Part shown: positions 28,012 through 38,609 of the stretch, piece after piece
Numbering within the stretch: the first letter of the stretch is position 1
How the letters are laid out: each line of letters opens with the position of its first letter
Assembly (NCBI GenBank): GCA_013416485.1
Contig: JACCEO010000006.1
Span: forward strand, 62,001 to 126,000
Direction: 5' to 3'
Length of the DNA stretch: 64,000 bases
DNA from: Alcaligenaceae bacterium
Lineage (GTDB): Bacteria; Pseudomonadota; Gammaproteobacteria; Burkholderiales; Burkholderiaceae_B
The notes under the pieces: model-generated
What the model was told of the DNA's origin: nothing
Databases searched by the model: none
Seen by the model: the letters and a program-made list of their open reading frames with translations, nothing else
Made by a program: the position numbers and the translations under genes

Positions 28012-30882
28012 TTACTTGGTCAGCATAGTGCTTTTGAACTTGGCAGCAAACGCCTGATCCAGCAACGCACGTTGCTGTTCTAAGTGTTTAGCCAGGTAAC
28101 CAACGGCAGGTGACGCTGACGGCGCACGTCCGGCATAGCCCAGTTTCTGACCCTCGGCCATGTTTTCATACAAGTGATGCTGTATGTAAAACCACGGCCC
28201 TTGGTTTTGTGGTTCGTCTTGCACCCATATAACTTCCACAGCATTGCTGTATTTTTGCAGCTCGGCTTGGAATGCCTTGTGGGCGAATGGGTAAAGCTGT
28301 TCGACACGCAATACGGCGACGTCTTTGCGAGCTTGTTCGGTTCTTGTGTGTATAAGGTCGTAATAAACCTTGCCAGAACACACCAAGACGCGTTTAACAT
28401 CAAGCGGATTAATGCTGTCGTCCTGTTCACCAATGACTGGCAGGAACTGACCCGTTGCCAAGTCAGATAGCGGCGAAGAAGCATCTTTGTTGCGCAACAA
28501 GGACTTGGGCGTAAAAATAACCAGCGGCTTGCGGAAAGGCCGTATCATTTGACGACGCAACAGGTGGAATATCTGGGAGCCATTCGTTGGCTGAACCGCC
28601 TGTATGTTGTTGTCAGCACACAGCTGCAAGAAACGTTCGATACGCGCTGAAGAGTGTTCTGGACCTTGACCTTCGTAACCATGTGGCAACATCAAGGTCA
28701 GACCGCAGTGACGCCCCCACTTGGCTTCGCCAGAAGTAATGAACTGGTCGATAACCACTTGGGCACCATTGACGAAGTCGCCAAACTGGCCTTCCCAGAT
28801 GGTCAGGGTATTGGGTTCTGTGGTCGCATAACCGTATTCAAACGCCAAGACAGCTTCTTCTGACAAGACCGAGTCTATGACGGTAAAAGGTGCTTGGGTG
28901 TCAGAGACATTTTGCAGCGGAATATACGTACCGTCATCCCAGCGTTCGCGCTTCTGATCGTGCAATACGGCATGGCGGTGAGTAAACGTACCGCGACCCG
29001 AGTCCTGACCGGTAATACGTATGGCATAACCACTGGCAACCAAGGTAGCAAAGGCCAGGTGTTCGCCCATACCCCAGTCCAGATTCTGCTCGCCCTGGGC
29101 CATTTTGCGACGTTCGTTCAGCAAACGGTTAACCAGGCTGTGAGTCGTGAAGTCTTCAGGAACAGTGCACAGCTTTTCACCAATACGCGTCAGTTCGGCT
29201 GCAGACACTGCGGTGTCGGCCTGATCTGTCCACTTGGCATTCAAAAATGCAGACCAATCGGTAGCGTACTTGTTTTTGTAGTCAGTCAGAACGGGCTCTA
29301 TGGTGCGTTGACCGTCTTCCATGAGTTGACGGTAATCCTTGACCATTTGGTCGGGTTCACCATCAGACAATACGTTCTGAGCGATTAGTTTGTCGGCATA
29401 CAGCTTGCGTGTGCCGGGGTGCTTACCTATGCTTTTGTACATCAGAGGCTGAGTAAGCGATGGGGTGTCTTGTTCGTTATGGCCCAGTTTGCGGAAGCAA
29501 ACAATGTCAATCACGACGTCATGACCGAATTTTTGACGGTAATCCAAAGCCAGTTTAGTGGCATACACCACGGCTTCTGGGTCGTCGCCATTAACGTGAA
29601 ATACCGGGGCTTCTATCATTTTGACCACATCGGTGCAATACAGTGTGGAACGTGTATCGCGTGGATCTGACGTAGTAAAACCAATTTGGTTGTTAATGAC
29701 AATATGCAGTGTGCCACCGGTACCATAACCACGCGTTTGCGCCAGGTTAAGGGTTTCCATGACCACGCCTTGACCTGCAAAAGCAGCGTCGCCATGCACT
29801 AACACTGGCAAGACCTGAACGCCTTCGGTGTCGTCACGACGATCTTGGCGTGCACGCACACTACCTTCGACTACCGGGTTAACAATTTCCAAATGTGAAG
29901 GGTTAAAAGCCAAGGACAGATGAACCGGGCCACCTGCTGTGGACAGATCGCTGGAAAAACCGTTGTGGTATTTCACGTCGCCGTCAGTTAAGCCTTCGGT
30001 GTGCTTGCCTTCAAATTCGGCAAACAATTCACCTGGCATTTTGCCCATGATGTTAACCAGCATGTTCAGGCGCCCACGGTGAGCCATGCCCACGATGATT
30101 TCCTGGACACCGTTTTCACCGGCGTGATTAACAACAGCATCCATGCTGGCAATAAAGCTTTCACCGCCTTCCAGCGAAAAACGCTTTTGACCAACGTATT
30201 TAGTATGCAAAAAGCGTTCCAGGCCTTCGGCTTCTGTCAGCTGCTGCAAAATATGACGTTTGTGCTCGGCCGAGTACGATGGTTTCCCTAGCGTGGATTC
30301 TAGTCTTTCTTGTATCCAGCGCTTAGCGGCTGGATCGGACATATGCATGAATTCCACACCTATGCTTTGACAATAGGTATCGCGCAACGCCTTGAGCATG
30401 TCACGCATGGTCATGGTGTTGGCTTTGGTGAAATACGTGTTAGTGGCTGCGTACACCAAATCCAGATCGGCTTCGCTTAACCCATAAGAACTGGGGTCCA
30501 GTTCGGGAATTAAGGGCCTGTCTTGGCGTTTAAGCGGATCCAGTTGTGCAAAACGAGCGCCTAATGAGCGATACGCAGCAATGATGGATTGAACATAGAC
30601 CTGCTTACCAGCAACAGCCAAGTCAAGCTTGTTAACTTTTTGAACAAAAGCATTGGCTTTAGCGCGCTGAGCAAACGATTCGACAACAGGAGCGTGGGCC
30701 TGGTCACGGGTGCTTTCTGCACCGTCTGAAGCAGGCTGATGTTGCAACTGGTCGAAATAATCTCGCCATTTTTCTGATACTGACCCAGGATCATCAAGGT
30801 AGGACTCGTAGAGTTCCTCGACATACGGGGCATTGCTACCAAACAGGTAGGAGTTGGATAAAAGTTCTATTTCCGATGACAT
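28012..30882 (-). CDS. sucA: 2-oxoglutarate dehydrogenase E1 component
   Basis: The thiamine-diphosphate enzyme decarboxylates 2-oxoglutarate and succinylates E2. The 956 residues show the E1-specific N-terminal motif SYLFGSNAPYVEELYESYL, IGVEFMHMSDPAAKRWIQERL, the ThDP-site segments GMAHRGRLNMLVN and GDAAFAGQGVVMETLNL, NNQIGFTTSDPRDTRST, and the transketolase-like domain with EFGYATTEPNTLTIWEGQFG (EYGYATTEPN in the read). It is the first gene of the sucA-sucB-lpd unit and is divergent from maeB with 309 bp between the starts. The Bordetella-style symbol is odhA. Confidence 0.97.
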   Translation of the reverse strand: MSSEIELLSNSYLFGSNAPYVEELYESYLDDPGSVSEKWRDYFDQLQHQPASDGAESTRDQAHAPVVESFAQRAKANAFVQKVNKLDLAVAGKQVYVQSIIAAYRSLGARFAQLDPLKRQDRPLIPELDPSSYGLSEADLDLVYAATNTYFTKANTMTMRDMLKALRDTYCQSIGVEFMHMSDPAAKRWIQERLESTLGKPSYSAEHKRHILQQLTEAEGLERFLHTKYVGQKRFSLEGGESFIASMDAVVNHAGENGVQEIIVGMAHRGRLNMLVNIMGKMPGELFAEFEGKHTEGLTDGDVKYHNGFSSDLSTAGGPVHLSLAFNPSHLEIVNPVVEGSVRARQDRRDDTEGVQVLPVLVHGDAAFAGQGVVMETLNLAQTRGYGTGGTLHIVINNQIGFTTSDPRDTRSTLYCTDVVKMIEAPVFHVNGDDPEAVVYATKLALDYRQKFGHDVVIDIVCFRKLGHNEQDTPSLTQPLMYKSIGKHPGTRKLYADKLIAQNVLSDGEPDQMVKDYRQLMEDGQRTIEPVLTDYKNKYATDWSAFLNAKWTDQADTAVSAAELTRIGEKLCTVPEDFTTHSLVNRLLNERRKMAQGEQNLDWGMGEHLAFATLVASGYAIRITGQDSGRGTFTHRHAVLHDQKRERWDDGTYIPLQNVSDTQAPFTVIDSVLSEEAVLAFEYGYATTEPNTLTIWEGQFGDFVNGAQVVIDQFITSGEAKWGRHCGLTLMLPHGYEGQGPEHSSARIERFLQLCADNNIQAVQPTNGSQIFHLLRRQMIRPFRKPLVIFTPKSLLRNKDASSPLSDLATGQFLPVIGEQDDSINPLDVKRVLVCSGKVYYDLIHTRTEQARKDVAVLRVEQLYPFAHKAFQAELQKYSNAVEVIWVQDEPQNQGPWFYIQHHLYENMAEGQKLGYAGRAPSASPAVGYLAKHLEQQRALLDQAFAAKFKSTMLTK

Positions 30883-31191
30883 ATAAACGCTTCACCTATC
30901 CGAGTGTCTCACTCGTTATGATGCAGGGGACTACCTTCCGCGACACGGCCAGACCGGTTAGCGGATAGCGGGGCAGAAGGCAACGGGTACGACGCCTTGA
31001 TAAGCCGTATTCATACTAGTATACCCTTGAAGGTATCTGTTCTTGCCTTAGTCCATAAGAAACACCAAGGAAAAGAACAAAAGCGTTGGCATTAACAAAC
31101 ACCATACAGTTCAGCGCACAATGGCGTACGGCTTTACACTACTGGAAACAGACTTTTAAAACACCTATTACCTCCAAGGAGTCCCCTTATC
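30883..31191. other. Divergent regulatory region between sucA and maeB
   Basis: This 309-bp gap holds the promoters of two divergent central-carbon genes. Directly visible: a 10-bp palindrome ATACTAGTAT at 31013-31022, overlapping a second inverted repeat ATACC-N6-GGTAT at 31021-31036, and an AAGGAG ribosome-binding site before maeB. A TATACT on the minus strand near 31019-31024 could be a sucA -10 box, but its -35 is poor. No gene is seen. Confidence 0.45.
31133..31162 (+). promoter_or_regulatory. Candidate maeB promoter
   Basis: TTTACA (31133-31138) is followed after 17 or 18 bp by TTAAAA/TAAAAC (31156-31162), leaving about 24 nt of leader with an AAGGAG site before the ATG. The hexamers are only fair matches. 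Confidence 0.35.
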
Positions 31192-33486
31192 ATGGACGCT
31201 AATGCCGATTTCGCCAAACTTGCCCTGGATTACCATGCCTATCCCACGCCTGGCAAAATCTCGGTCATGCCCACCAAACCACTTGCCCACCAAGACGACC
31301 TGTCATTGGCATACTCGCCAGGCGTAGCCGTAGCCTGCATGGCCATCCATGCCGAAGGTGAAGACGCTGCCGCCAAATACACGTCACGCTCAAATCTGGT
31401 TGGCGTCATTACCAACGGCACTGCTGTATTGGGATTAGGCAATATCGGTCCCTTGGCCGCTAAACCCGTAATGGAAGGCAAGGGCTGCTTATTCAAGAAA
31501 TTCGCTGGCATAGACGTTTTTGACATTGAGCTGGCCGAAACTGACCCCGACAAACTGGTCGATATCATTGCCGCACTAGAACCCACGCTAGGTGGCGTCA
31601 ACCTGGAAGACATCAAAGCGCCAGAATGTTTCTACATTGAAAAGAAACTTCGCGAGCGCATGAAAATCCCGGTGTTTCATGACGACCAGCACGGCACAGC
31701 CATTATTTCTTCGGCTGCCATACTCAATGGTTTGAAAGTCGTAGGTAAAGACATCAGCGATATCAAACTGGTTTGCTCTGGTGCGGGCGCTGCCGCTATT
31801 GCCTGCCTAGACTTATTGGTTTCTTTGGGCCTAGAACGAAAAAACACCTATGTCGTGGACTCGCGTGGCGTCATCTGGGATGGCCGCGATAGCACGATGG
31901 AAGCGAACAAAGCACGCTATGCCCAAACAACAGATAGCCGCACATTGGCTGACGTATGCCAAGACGCTGACGTTTTCCTAGGTTGCTCAACAGCCGGTGT
32001 ACTTACCGCCGAAATGGTCAGCAGCATGGCCAGGCAACCCTTAATTTTGGCCCTAGCCAACCCTGAGCCTGAAATTCGTCCCGAAGTAGCCAAAGCAGCA
32101 CGCCCCGATTGCATTATTGCTACTGGCCGTTCCGACTACCCCAATCAAGTCAACAACGTATTGTGTTTCCCGTTTATTTTCCGAGGTGCTATGGATGTAG
32201 GCGCCACCGTGATTAACGAAGAGATGAAACGGGCGTGTGTACAGGCTATTGCAGAATTAGCCCAAGCCGAACAAAACGACGAAGTCGCTCTAGCCTACCC
32301 CGGCGATGAACTATCTTTCGGACCAGAGTACATCATCCCTAGGCCTTTTGACCCCAGACTTATTGTCAAAATCGCCCCGGCTGTGGCTGAAGCGGCTATG
32401 AAATCCGGCGTAGCAGCCAGGCCTATTGCCGACATGGAGGCCTATCGCCAAAAACTCATCGCCTTGGTGTACCACTCAGGTCAATTAATGCGACCATTGT
32501 TCGCTCAGGCAAAAAGCGCACCTAAACGGGTCATTTACGCCGATGGTGAAGATGAGCGTGTGCTACGTGCTGTACAAACGGTGGTCGATGAAAAAATCGC
32601 TATGCCAATACTGGTGGGCAGGCCATCCGTGATAGAAATGCGACTGAAAAAATTCGGTTTGCGTCTGCACATAGGCTCAGACATAGAAGTGGTTAACCCA
32701 GAAGGCGATGACCGTTTCAATGAAACCTGGATGAGCTATTACAAGCTAATGGGTCGTGAAGGCATCACCCCGGACATTGCCAAAGCAATGGTACGTAAGC
32801 ACAACTCGTTAATTGCGGCCATGCTGCTGCAACGTGGCGACGCCGATGCCATGCTATGTGGTGTGGCCAGCCGTTTTGATAACCAGCTCAAACACGTGCA
32901 TGATGTCATCGGTTTAAAAGAAGGCGCCAAAACCTATGCTGCAATGAACGTCTTGATGCTACCAACGCAAACCCTGTTCATCTGTGACACCCACGTCAAC
33001 CAAGACCCCACGGCGGAACAGATTGCAGACATGACGATACTGGCGGCAGCCGAAGTCTTGCGCTTTGGTGTAGTGCCAAAAATAGCCCTGCTTTCGCACT
33101 CCAACTTTGGTAGCCAGCGCTCACCTTCCTCCTTGAAAATGGCCGAAGCCAGGCGCCTGATCAACGAACGCGCTCCCCAACTGGAAGTCGATGGCGAAAT
33201 GCATGCGGACTCGGCCTTATCAGAAAAAATCCGTCTAAAAGCATACCCGGATTCCCCTCTGAAAGGCCCAGCAAATCTGCTAATTATGCCTAACTTGGAT
33301 ACCGGGAACATCACCTACAACATGCTGAAAATGACAGGTAGTAGTGGTGTAGCGATGGGGCCAGTGCTGCTGGGTGCAGCACGCCCAGCCCATGTACTAA
33401 CGACCAGTGCTACCGTTAGGCGCATCGTTAACATGACGGCCTTAGCCGTGGTCGATGCTCAACAGGAAGTTGGCGAAGCCCCGTAA
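31192..33486 (+). CDS. maeB: NADP-dependent malic enzyme with phosphotransacetylase-like C-terminal domain
   Basis: MaeB decarboxylates malate to pyruvate with NADP+, supplying NADPH and pyruvate. The 764 residues follow the MaeB layout: malic enzyme N-domain ([37 protein letters not shown] read in pieces), the metal/substrate motif [19 protein letters not shown], the NADP domain with [15 protein letters not shown], and a phosphate acetyl/butyryl-transferase-like C-terminal half (about 430-760) with [13 protein letters not shown] and [18 protein letters not shown]. The C-terminal half is regulatory in studied members rather than a transacetylase. It is divergent from sucA and isolated from gltA by two terminators. 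Confidence 0.95.
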   Translation: MDANADFAKLALDYHAYPTPGKISVMPTKPLAHQDDLSLAYSPGVAVACMAIHAEGEDAAAKYTSRSNLVGVITNGTAVLGLGNIGPLAAKPVMEGKGCLFKKFAGIDVFDIELAETDPDKLVDIIAALEPTLGGVNLEDIKAPECFYIEKKLRERMKIPVFHDDQHGTAIISSAAILNGLKVVGKDISDIKLVCSGAGAAAIACLDLLVSLGLERKNTYVVDSRGVIWDGRDSTMEANKARYAQTTDSRTLADVCQDADVFLGCSTAGVLTAEMVSSMARQPLILALANPEPEIRPEVAKAARPDCIIATGRSDYPNQVNNVLCFPFIFRGAMDVGATVINEEMKRACVQAIAELAQAEQNDEVALAYPGDELSFGPEYIIPRPFDPRLIVKIAPAVAEAAMKSGVAARPIADMEAYRQKLIALVYHSGQLMRPLFAQAKSAPKRVIYADGEDERVLRAVQTVVDEKIAMPILVGRPSVIEMRLKKFGLRLHIGSDIEVVNPEGDDRFNETWMSYYKLMGREGITPDIAKAMVRKHNSLIAAMLLQRGDADAMLCGVASRFDNQLKHVHDVIGLKEGAKTYAAMNVLMLPTQTLFICDTHVNQDPTAEQIADMTILAAAEVLRFGVVPKIALLSHSNFGSQRSPSSLKMAEARRLINERAPQLEVDGEMHADSALSEKIRLKAYPDSPLKGPANLLIMPNLDTGNITYNMLKMTGSSGVAMGPVLLGAARPAHVLTTSATVRRIVNMTALAVVDAQQEVGEAP

Positions 33487-33515
33487 AGCCAACCAACTAC
33501 GCTCTAGTAGCTAGC

Positions 33516-33555
33516 AAAAAGCCCTGGTTCATAGTTATTGAACCAGGGCTTTTTT
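33516..33555. terminator. Terminator after maeB (bidirectional)
   Basis: AAAAAGCCCTGGTTC pairs with GAACCAGGGCTTTTT (15-bp arms, loop 10 nt). Both ends carry A/T runs, so it can end maeB on the plus strand and gltA on the minus strand. Confidence 0.88.
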
Positions 33556-33577
33556 ATGCCATATGAACTAGCAGTCC

Positions 33578-33615
33578 ATGCAAAAGGAAAGCGAAACCTT
33601 CCTTTTGCATTTTTT
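33578..33615 (+). terminator. Second terminator between maeB and gltA
   Basis: ATGCAAAAGGAA (33578-33589) pairs perfectly with TTCCTTTTGCAT (33599-33610), followed by five further T residues. The T-run is on the plus strand, so it backs up the maeB terminator; on the minus strand it begins just 4 bp past the gltA stop. Confidence 0.75.
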
Positions 33616-33618
33616 ACT

Positions 33619-34926
33619 TTAGCCGTCTACACCAGGTACGTTACGTGTGTCTTCGCCTGTATACAACTGACGTGGACGACCAATTTTGTAATTAGGATCG
33701 GACAACATTTCGTTCCATTGAGCAATCCAGCCTACGGTACGAGCCAAAGCAAAAATTGCCGTGAATAGCTCGGTGGGTATACCTATGGCGCGCTGTACTA
33801 TGCCCGAATAGAAGTCTACGTTGGGGTACAGCCTGCGCTCGACAAAGTAAGGGTCTTCCAGCGCGATGCGTTCAACTTCCATAGCCAGTTTGAACAAGGG
33901 GTCATCGTGCAAACCTAAAGCGTCCAGAACCTCACGGCAGGTTTCTTGCATTAGTTTGGCGCGTGGATCGTAGTTTTTGTAAACTCGGTGACCAAAGCCC
34001 ATCAGGCGTACGCCCGAGTTCTTGTCTTTGACCTTTTCCATGAACTCGGCCACTTGGGAAATACCGCCGCTGGCTTGTATGTCTTCCAGCATTTTCAAGC
34101 AGGCTTCGTTGGCGCCGCCATGTGCTGGACCCCACAAACAACCTACCCCGGCAGCAATCGCGGCAAAAGGATTTGTACCCGACGAACCGCATAGACGCAC
34201 AGTCGATGTGGACGCATTTTGTTCGTGGTCGGCGTGCAGTATAAAGATACGATCCAAAGCACGCTCTACAACGTCATTAACCACATAGTCTTCGCAAGGG
34301 GTGCCGAACATCATGCGCAAAAAGTTGCCGGTATACGACAAGTTATTTTGCGGATAAATAAAAGGCTGACCTTGCGAGTACTTGTAGGCCATAGCCACCA
34401 GCGTGGGCATTTTAGCAACCAAGCGTATCGCCGATACATGGCGATGATGTGGGTTTGTGATATCGGTAGAGTCGTGATAGAACGCCGACAGCGCACCAAC
34501 CAAGCCAGTTAACACGGCCATAGGGTGGGCATCACGACGGAAACCACGCAGGAAGAAATGCAGCTGCTCGTGCACCATAGTGTGATGTGTCACCAGCTGA
34601 TCGAAATCGTACTTTTGTTGATCGTCTGGCAACTCGCCATTCAGTATCAAATAGCAAACATCCAAAAACTTGTAGTTTTCCGCCAACTGAGAGATGGGGT
34701 AACCACGATACTGCAGTTTGCCCTCGTCGCCATCAATGTAGGTAATGGCAGACTCGCAAGATGCGGTAGACAAAAAGCCCGGATCGTAAGTGAACATGCC
34801 AGTTTGGCTGTACAGCTTGCGTATGTCTATCACCTCGGGACCGGTTGTACCCTGATACACGGGGAATTCAATCGGTTCGCTACCATCAGAAAACGATAGC
34901 GTGGCTTTTTTATCAGACAATTGCAT
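33619..34926 (-). CDS. gltA: Citrate synthase (type II, GltA)
   Basis: GltA condenses oxaloacetate and acetyl-CoA. From the ATG at 34926 (AAGGA 8 nt upstream) it has 435 residues, matching the hexameric, NADH-sensitive type of Gram-negative bacteria (E. coli 427). Active-site regions: [15 protein letters not shown] with the catalytic His, [18 protein letters not shown] with the second His, and the C-terminal [14 protein letters not shown] with the catalytic Asp. The FGHRVY sequence separates it from the methylcitrate synthase elsewhere in the window, which reads FGHPVY. A GTG one codon upstream is a possible alternative. It closes the sdhCDAB-sdhE-gltA operon. Confidence 0.97.
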   Translation of the reverse strand: MQLSDKKATLSFSDGSEPIEFPVYQGTTGPEVIDIRKLYSQTGMFTYDPGFLSTASCESAITYIDGDEGKLQYRGYPISQLAENYKFLDVCYLILNGELPDDQQKYDFDQLVTHHTMVHEQLHFFLRGFRRDAHPMAVLTGLVGALSAFYHDSTDITNPHHRHVSAIRLVAKMPTLVAMAYKYSQGQPFIYPQNNLSYTGNFLRMMFGTPCEDYVVNDVVERALDRIFILHADHEQNASTSTVRLCGSSGTNPFAAIAAGVGCLWGPAHGGANEACLKMLEDIQASGGISQVAEFMEKVKDKNSGVRLMGFGHRVYKNYDPRAKLMQETCREVLDALGLHDDPLFKLAMEVERIALEDPYFVERRLYPNVDFYSGIVQRAIGIPTELFTAIFALARTVGWIAQWNEMLSDPNYKIGRPRQLYTGEDTRNVPGVDG

Positions 34927-34944
34927 CACTTTTTTCCTTAAAAA

Positions 34945-35205
34945 TTACAGTGCTCGCATCTGGTCAACCAGTCGCCGGATAGCGGGCGTATCGTATACAC
35001 CTTCGACGTCATCTCGGCCCAGCAACACAGTTAGCAAATCAGTATCGTCCATCTCGAATAGCAAAGTCAGGGCGGATACATCGTTGTCGGTTAATTCAGC
35101 TTCGTAATGATCCAAAAACCGCGTGATAATCAGGTCATTTTCCAGCAGACCACGGCGTGCGCGCCACCGTAAGCGCGCACGCTCTAGTTCTGAAAGTTTA
35201 ACCAT
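34945..35205 (-). CDS. sdhE: Succinate dehydrogenase assembly factor SdhE
   Basis: SdhE (SDH5/YgfY family) promotes covalent attachment of FAD to SdhA. The 86 residues contain the conserved RARRGLLENDLIITRFLDHY block with the RGxxE motif that contacts SdhA, and FEMDDTDLLTVLLGRDD. It lies 4 bp downstream of sdhB and 18 bp upstream of gltA, so it is within the sdh operon, a position that fits its assembly role. Confidence 0.92.
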   Translation of the reverse strand: MVKLSELERARLRWRARRGLLENDLIITRFLDHYEAELTDNDVSALTLLFEMDDTDLLTVLLGRDDVEGVYDTPAIRRLVDQMRAL

Positions 35206-35209
35206 AAGT

Positions 35210-35926
35210 TTAGACTGTGCGCCTTACTAGGAGCTCTTTGATTTTCCCAATCGCATGCGATGGGTTCAAGCCCTTAGGACAGACATCAGTACAGTTCATG
35301 ATGGTGTGGCAACGGAACAACCTGTAAGGGTCTTCTAGGTTATCCAGACGCTCGGCCGTTGCTTCGTCACGGCTATCCACAATAAAGCGGTAGGCTTGCA
35401 ACAATCCAGCAGGACCCACGAACTTATCGGGATTCCACCAGAATGAAGGACACGACGTAGAGCAGCAAGCGCACAGTATGCATTCATACAAGCCATCCAG
35501 TTGCTCGCGTGCTTCTGGGGATTGCAGACGCTCTTTTTCGGGTGGAGGCTGGTCGTTGATCAGGAAAGGCTTGATCGAATGGTACTGATCGAAGAAATGC
35601 GTCATGTCGACGATCAGATCGCGAACCACAGGCAATCCTGGCAAAGGCCTAAGCACGATGGGCTGTTTCAGGTCCAGCAAGTTGGTTGTACACGCCAGCC
35701 CATTCTTGCCATTGATATTCATGGCGTCTGAACCGCACACGCCTTCACGGCAAGAGCGGCGTATGGCCAAGCTATCATCCACATCGTTTTTCAAACGCAA
35801 TATGGCATCCAACAACATTTTGTCGTTAGGGTGCAGCTCGACCTCGAGCTTTTGCATGTAGGGGCGCTCGTCCTTGTCAGGATCATAGCGGTAAATTTCA
35901 AACTTAACGATACGTTTTGTGCTCAT
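35210..35926 (-). CDS. sdhB: Succinate dehydrogenase iron-sulfur subunit
   Basis: SdhB passes electrons from FAD to ubiquinone through 2Fe-2S, 4Fe-4S and 3Fe-4S clusters. The 238 residues contain all three cysteine sets: [21 protein letters not shown] for the 2Fe-2S cluster (read in two parts), [16 protein letters not shown] for the 4Fe-4S cluster, and [18 protein letters not shown] for the 3Fe-4S cluster. It starts 13 bp after sdhA and ends 4 bp before sdhE. Confidence 0.97.
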   Translation of the reverse strand: MSTKRIVKFEIYRYDPDKDERPYMQKLEVELHPNDKMLLDAILRLKNDVDDSLAIRRSCREGVCGSDAMNINGKNGLACTTNLLDLKQPIVLRPLPGLPVVRDLIVDMTHFFDQYHSIKPFLINDQPPPEKERLQSPEAREQLDGLYECILCACCSTSCPSFWWNPDKFVGPAGLLQAYRFIVDSRDEATAERLDNLEDPYRLFRCHTIMNCTDVCPKGLNPSHAIGKIKELLVRRTV

Positions 35927-35939
35927 TTTGAAATCCTGA

Positions 35940-37715
35940 TTAGAAAGTGCGCGGCATAGGCGGAATGCTGTCCACGGTAAGTGGCTTCATTTGCACTGGT
36001 TTGTATTCCAGGCGACTGCCTTCCGAGAACCACAAGGTATGGCGCAACCAGTTTTCATCATCACGCTCGGGGTAGTCATCCAGAGCGTGGGCTCCGCGAC
36101 TTTCCGTACGTGCTGCTGCCGACTTGGTGGTGGCCCGCGCAACTTCTATCATGTTACTGACTTCCAGTGCTTCGACACGTGCTGTGTTGAAGACTTTGGA
36201 TTTGTCTTTAAAGTAAAGGCTATCAACTTGTGGCGCTATGCTTTCAATGGCATCTACACCCTTGTTTAGCAAGTCCATAGTACGGAATACACCGCAGTGA
36301 TGCTGCATAGCCATACGAATGGAATCCGCGACATCTTGGGTTTTTTCGCCACTGGTGCGAGTTTCCAGCTTGTTGACACGATCCAGCGAGTAATCGATTG
36401 CCGACTGTGGGATGTCTTGGTGTGCATGCTGGCGTTCGGGGTGGGAGTTCACAATGTGGTAACCCGCCGAACGTCCAAAAACGATCAAGTCCAGCAATGA
36501 GTTGGTACCCAAGCGGTTTGCGCCATGTACCGATGTGGCTGCGCACTCACCGATGGCATACAAACCATTAACCGTTGTGTTTTCGCCGTTTTTAGTAGTA
36601 ACCACCTGACCATGAATGTTGGTAGGAATACCACCCATTTGGTAGTGTATGGTGGGAACCACGGGTATCGGATCCTTGATGGGGTCGACGTTCGCAAATT
36701 TTATGGCAATATCGCGTATGGATGGCAAACGTTTTTGAATCACGTCAGCACCCAGGTGATCCAGCTTCAGCACCACATAGCTGCCATCGCCACAACCGCG
36801 ACCTTCTTTGATTTCCTGGTCCATAGAGCGTGACACGAAGTCACGTGGGGCCAAGTCTTTCAATGTAGGCGCATAGCGCTCCATGAAGCGTTCGCCGTCT
36901 TTGTTCAGCAGTATGCCGCCTTCGCCGCGCACGCCTTCAGTAATCAATACACCTGCACCAGCTACACCGGTGGGGTGAAACTGCCAGAATTCCAGGTCTT
37001 GCAGGGGCAGACCGGCACGTGCCGCCATACCCAAGCCATCGCCGGTATTGATGAATGCGTTAGTGGATGCCGCCCAAATACGACCTGCACCGCCAGTAGC
37101 CAGAACCGTTTGTTTGGCTTCCAACACAAAAATTTCACCAGTCTCCATTTCCAGAGCGGTAACGCCCAGGACATCGCCTGCCTCGTTGCGCAACAAGTCC
37201 AGTGCCATCCATTCGACAAAGAACTGAGTGCGTGCAGCAACGTTGCGCTGATACAGCGTATGCAGCATGGCATGGCCAGTACGGTCAGCCGCCGCACAGG
37301 CGCGTTGCACCGGTTTTTCACCAAAGTTAGCCGTATGGCCGCCAAATGGACGCTGGTAAATAGTGCCGTTCGCATTACGGTCAAAAGGCATACCGTAGTG
37401 TTCAAGTTCGTAGACCGCGTTAGGCGCTTCACGACACATGTATTCAATGGCGTCTTGGTCACCTAGCCAGTCAGACCCCTTAACGGTATCGTACATGTGC
37501 CAAAGCCAATCGTCTTCGCTCATGTTGCCTAGCGATGCACTAACCCCGCCTTGAGCGGCGACCGTGTGCGAACGGGTAGGAAACACTTTGGACAAAACCG
37601 CAACCGACAAACCGGCTTCAGCCAATTGCAAAGAACAACGCATACCGGCCCCGCCGGCTCCGACAACCACCACATCAAACTGGCGGCGTGGTATAGAATT
37701 TTTGACAGCAGCCAC
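35940..37715 (-). CDS. sdhA: Succinate dehydrogenase flavoprotein subunit
   Basis: SdhA oxidises succinate to fumarate with covalently bound FAD. The 591 residues show the dinucleotide motif [20 protein letters not shown], the FAD-attachment His in [18 protein letters not shown], the active-site region [20 protein letters not shown], and the C-terminal [20 protein letters not shown]. The terminal [21 protein letters not shown] is typical of the family. It lies 3 bp after sdhD and 13 bp before sdhB. Confidence 0.97.
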   Translation of the reverse strand: MAAVKNSIPRRQFDVVVVGAGGAGMRCSLQLAEAGLSVAVLSKVFPTRSHTVAAQGGVSASLGNMSEDDWLWHMYDTVKGSDWLGDQDAIEYMCREAPNAVYELEHYGMPFDRNANGTIYQRPFGGHTANFGEKPVQRACAAADRTGHAMLHTLYQRNVAARTQFFVEWMALDLLRNEAGDVLGVTALEMETGEIFVLEAKQTVLATGGAGRIWAASTNAFINTGDGLGMAARAGLPLQDLEFWQFHPTGVAGAGVLITEGVRGEGGILLNKDGERFMERYAPTLKDLAPRDFVSRSMDQEIKEGRGCGDGSYVVLKLDHLGADVIQKRLPSIRDIAIKFANVDPIKDPIPVVPTIHYQMGGIPTNIHGQVVTTKNGENTTVNGLYAIGECAATSVHGANRLGTNSLLDLIVFGRSAGYHIVNSHPERQHAHQDIPQSAIDYSLDRVNKLETRTSGEKTQDVADSIRMAMQHHCGVFRTMDLLNKGVDAIESIAPQVDSLYFKDKSKVFNTARVEALEVSNMIEVARATTKSAAARTESRGAHALDDYPERDDENWLRHTLWFSEGSRLEYKPVQMKPLTVDSIPPMPRTF

Positions 37716-37718
37716 GGC

Positions 37719-38102
37719 TTATAAGCTCCAGAGAATTTTTGCGAAATAAATGACAGTACCTACCAGCCATAGAATGGTCAGCACCTGTAAAAACAGACGC
37801 AAACCGGCGGAACGAACGTAATCCATCCAAATATCGCGTACGCCTATCCAAGCATGCCAGGCCAATGACAAGAAAGCCAGGGTTGCCAGCAACTGCCCCA
37901 CAGGCAGACTTAAACAGGTAAAGGTAAACAGATAGCGCCAGCTATCGAAGTTCATATCGGCAGTGAACAAAATGCCAAAAAACAAGACCAGAGTGTAAAC
38001 CGCCATGATGACGGCAGTGACACGCTGCACAATAAAGTCGATGGTGCCGTAATGTGCGCCAACCACCAGACGTTGGGTACCTAGACGTTCCTTGTTAGCC
38101 AT
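37719..38102 (-). CDS. sdhD: Succinate dehydrogenase membrane anchor subunit D
   Basis: SdhD, with SdhC, anchors the complex in the inner membrane and holds heme b and the quinone site. The 127 residues contain three hydrophobic helices, including FIVQRVTAVIMAVYTLVLFF and LLATLAFLSLAWHAWIGVRD. The latter carries the His of the family HaWiGvRDi motif, followed by WMDYVRSAGLR. The start codon shares one base with the sdhC stop (TAATG). Confidence 0.93.
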   Translation of the reverse strand: MANKERLGTQRLVVGAHYGTIDFIVQRVTAVIMAVYTLVLFFGILFTADMNFDSWRYLFTFTCLSLPVGQLLATLAFLSLAWHAWIGVRDIWMDYVRSAGLRLFLQVLTILWLVGTVIYFAKILWSL

Positions 38103-38515
38103 TACCAGACCCCATAAAGTTTAAGACCGAAAACCAGTGTCAAGGCCAAGCTAACACCGAATACCACACGGGCTGAGCGTTGCGACGCTTCCCTGCTGTT
38201 ACCGATATGCAGGTCTAAGGTCAAATAACGTATACCAGCACAGAAGTGGTGCATATAACCCCAAATGAGCACCAACAGTATCAACTTCATCAACGGATGA
38301 GATGCCCAACTTTGAATGCTGGCATAGCTTTCCGGTGAGCTGACGCTAAGGGCAAAAAGCGGCAATAAAACCAGCGGCAGACAAAGGAACAACAGTGCCC
38401 CGCTGACGCGGTGCAAAATAGATGCTTTGGCTGCTGGAGGCAGACGGTAGTTGAGTAGCTGCGGAATGCCTAAGTTGCGAAACTGCGGACGCGGCTTTGA
38501 AGCTGTATCGGACAT
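38102..38515 (-). CDS. sdhC: Succinate dehydrogenase cytochrome b556 subunit
   Basis: SdhC is the cytochrome b subunit. The 137 residues contain the quinone-site signature SILHRVSGALLFLCLPLVL and the heme-ligand region WGYMHHFCAGIRYLTLDLH, with three membrane helices. It heads sdhC-sdhD-sdhA-sdhB-sdhE-gltA. The 94-bp gap before it, after the GntR gene, contains a 12-bp palindrome and a TTGACC that could be its -35 box. Confidence 0.94.
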   Translation of the reverse strand: MSDTASKPRPQFRNLGIPQLLNYRLPPAAKASILHRVSGALLFLCLPLVLLPLFALSVSSPESYASIQSWASHPLMKLILLVLIWGYMHHFCAGIRYLTLDLHIGNSREASQRSARVVFGVSLALTLVFGLKLYGVW

Positions 38516-38571
38516 GATGGCCTCGAGGTGATGACAAATAATTGTTATTAAAACACTAGCTATTTTCGCCC

Positions 38572-38593
38572 ATTTCGTGGGTACCCACCAAAT
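38572..38593. promoter_or_regulatory. Palindrome upstream of sdhC (candidate operator)
   Basis: GTGGGTACCCAC (38577-38588) is a perfect 12-bp palindrome, and the symmetry continues outside a single C-C mismatch with ATTT and AAAT. It lies 57-78 bp upstream of the sdhC ATG, just downstream of a TTGACC on the minus strand. Without a T-run it is a poor terminator for the GntR gene, so an operator for the sdh operon is the better guess. Confidence 0.45.
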
Positions 38594-38609
38594 TGGTCAA
38601 AAAACCGTG

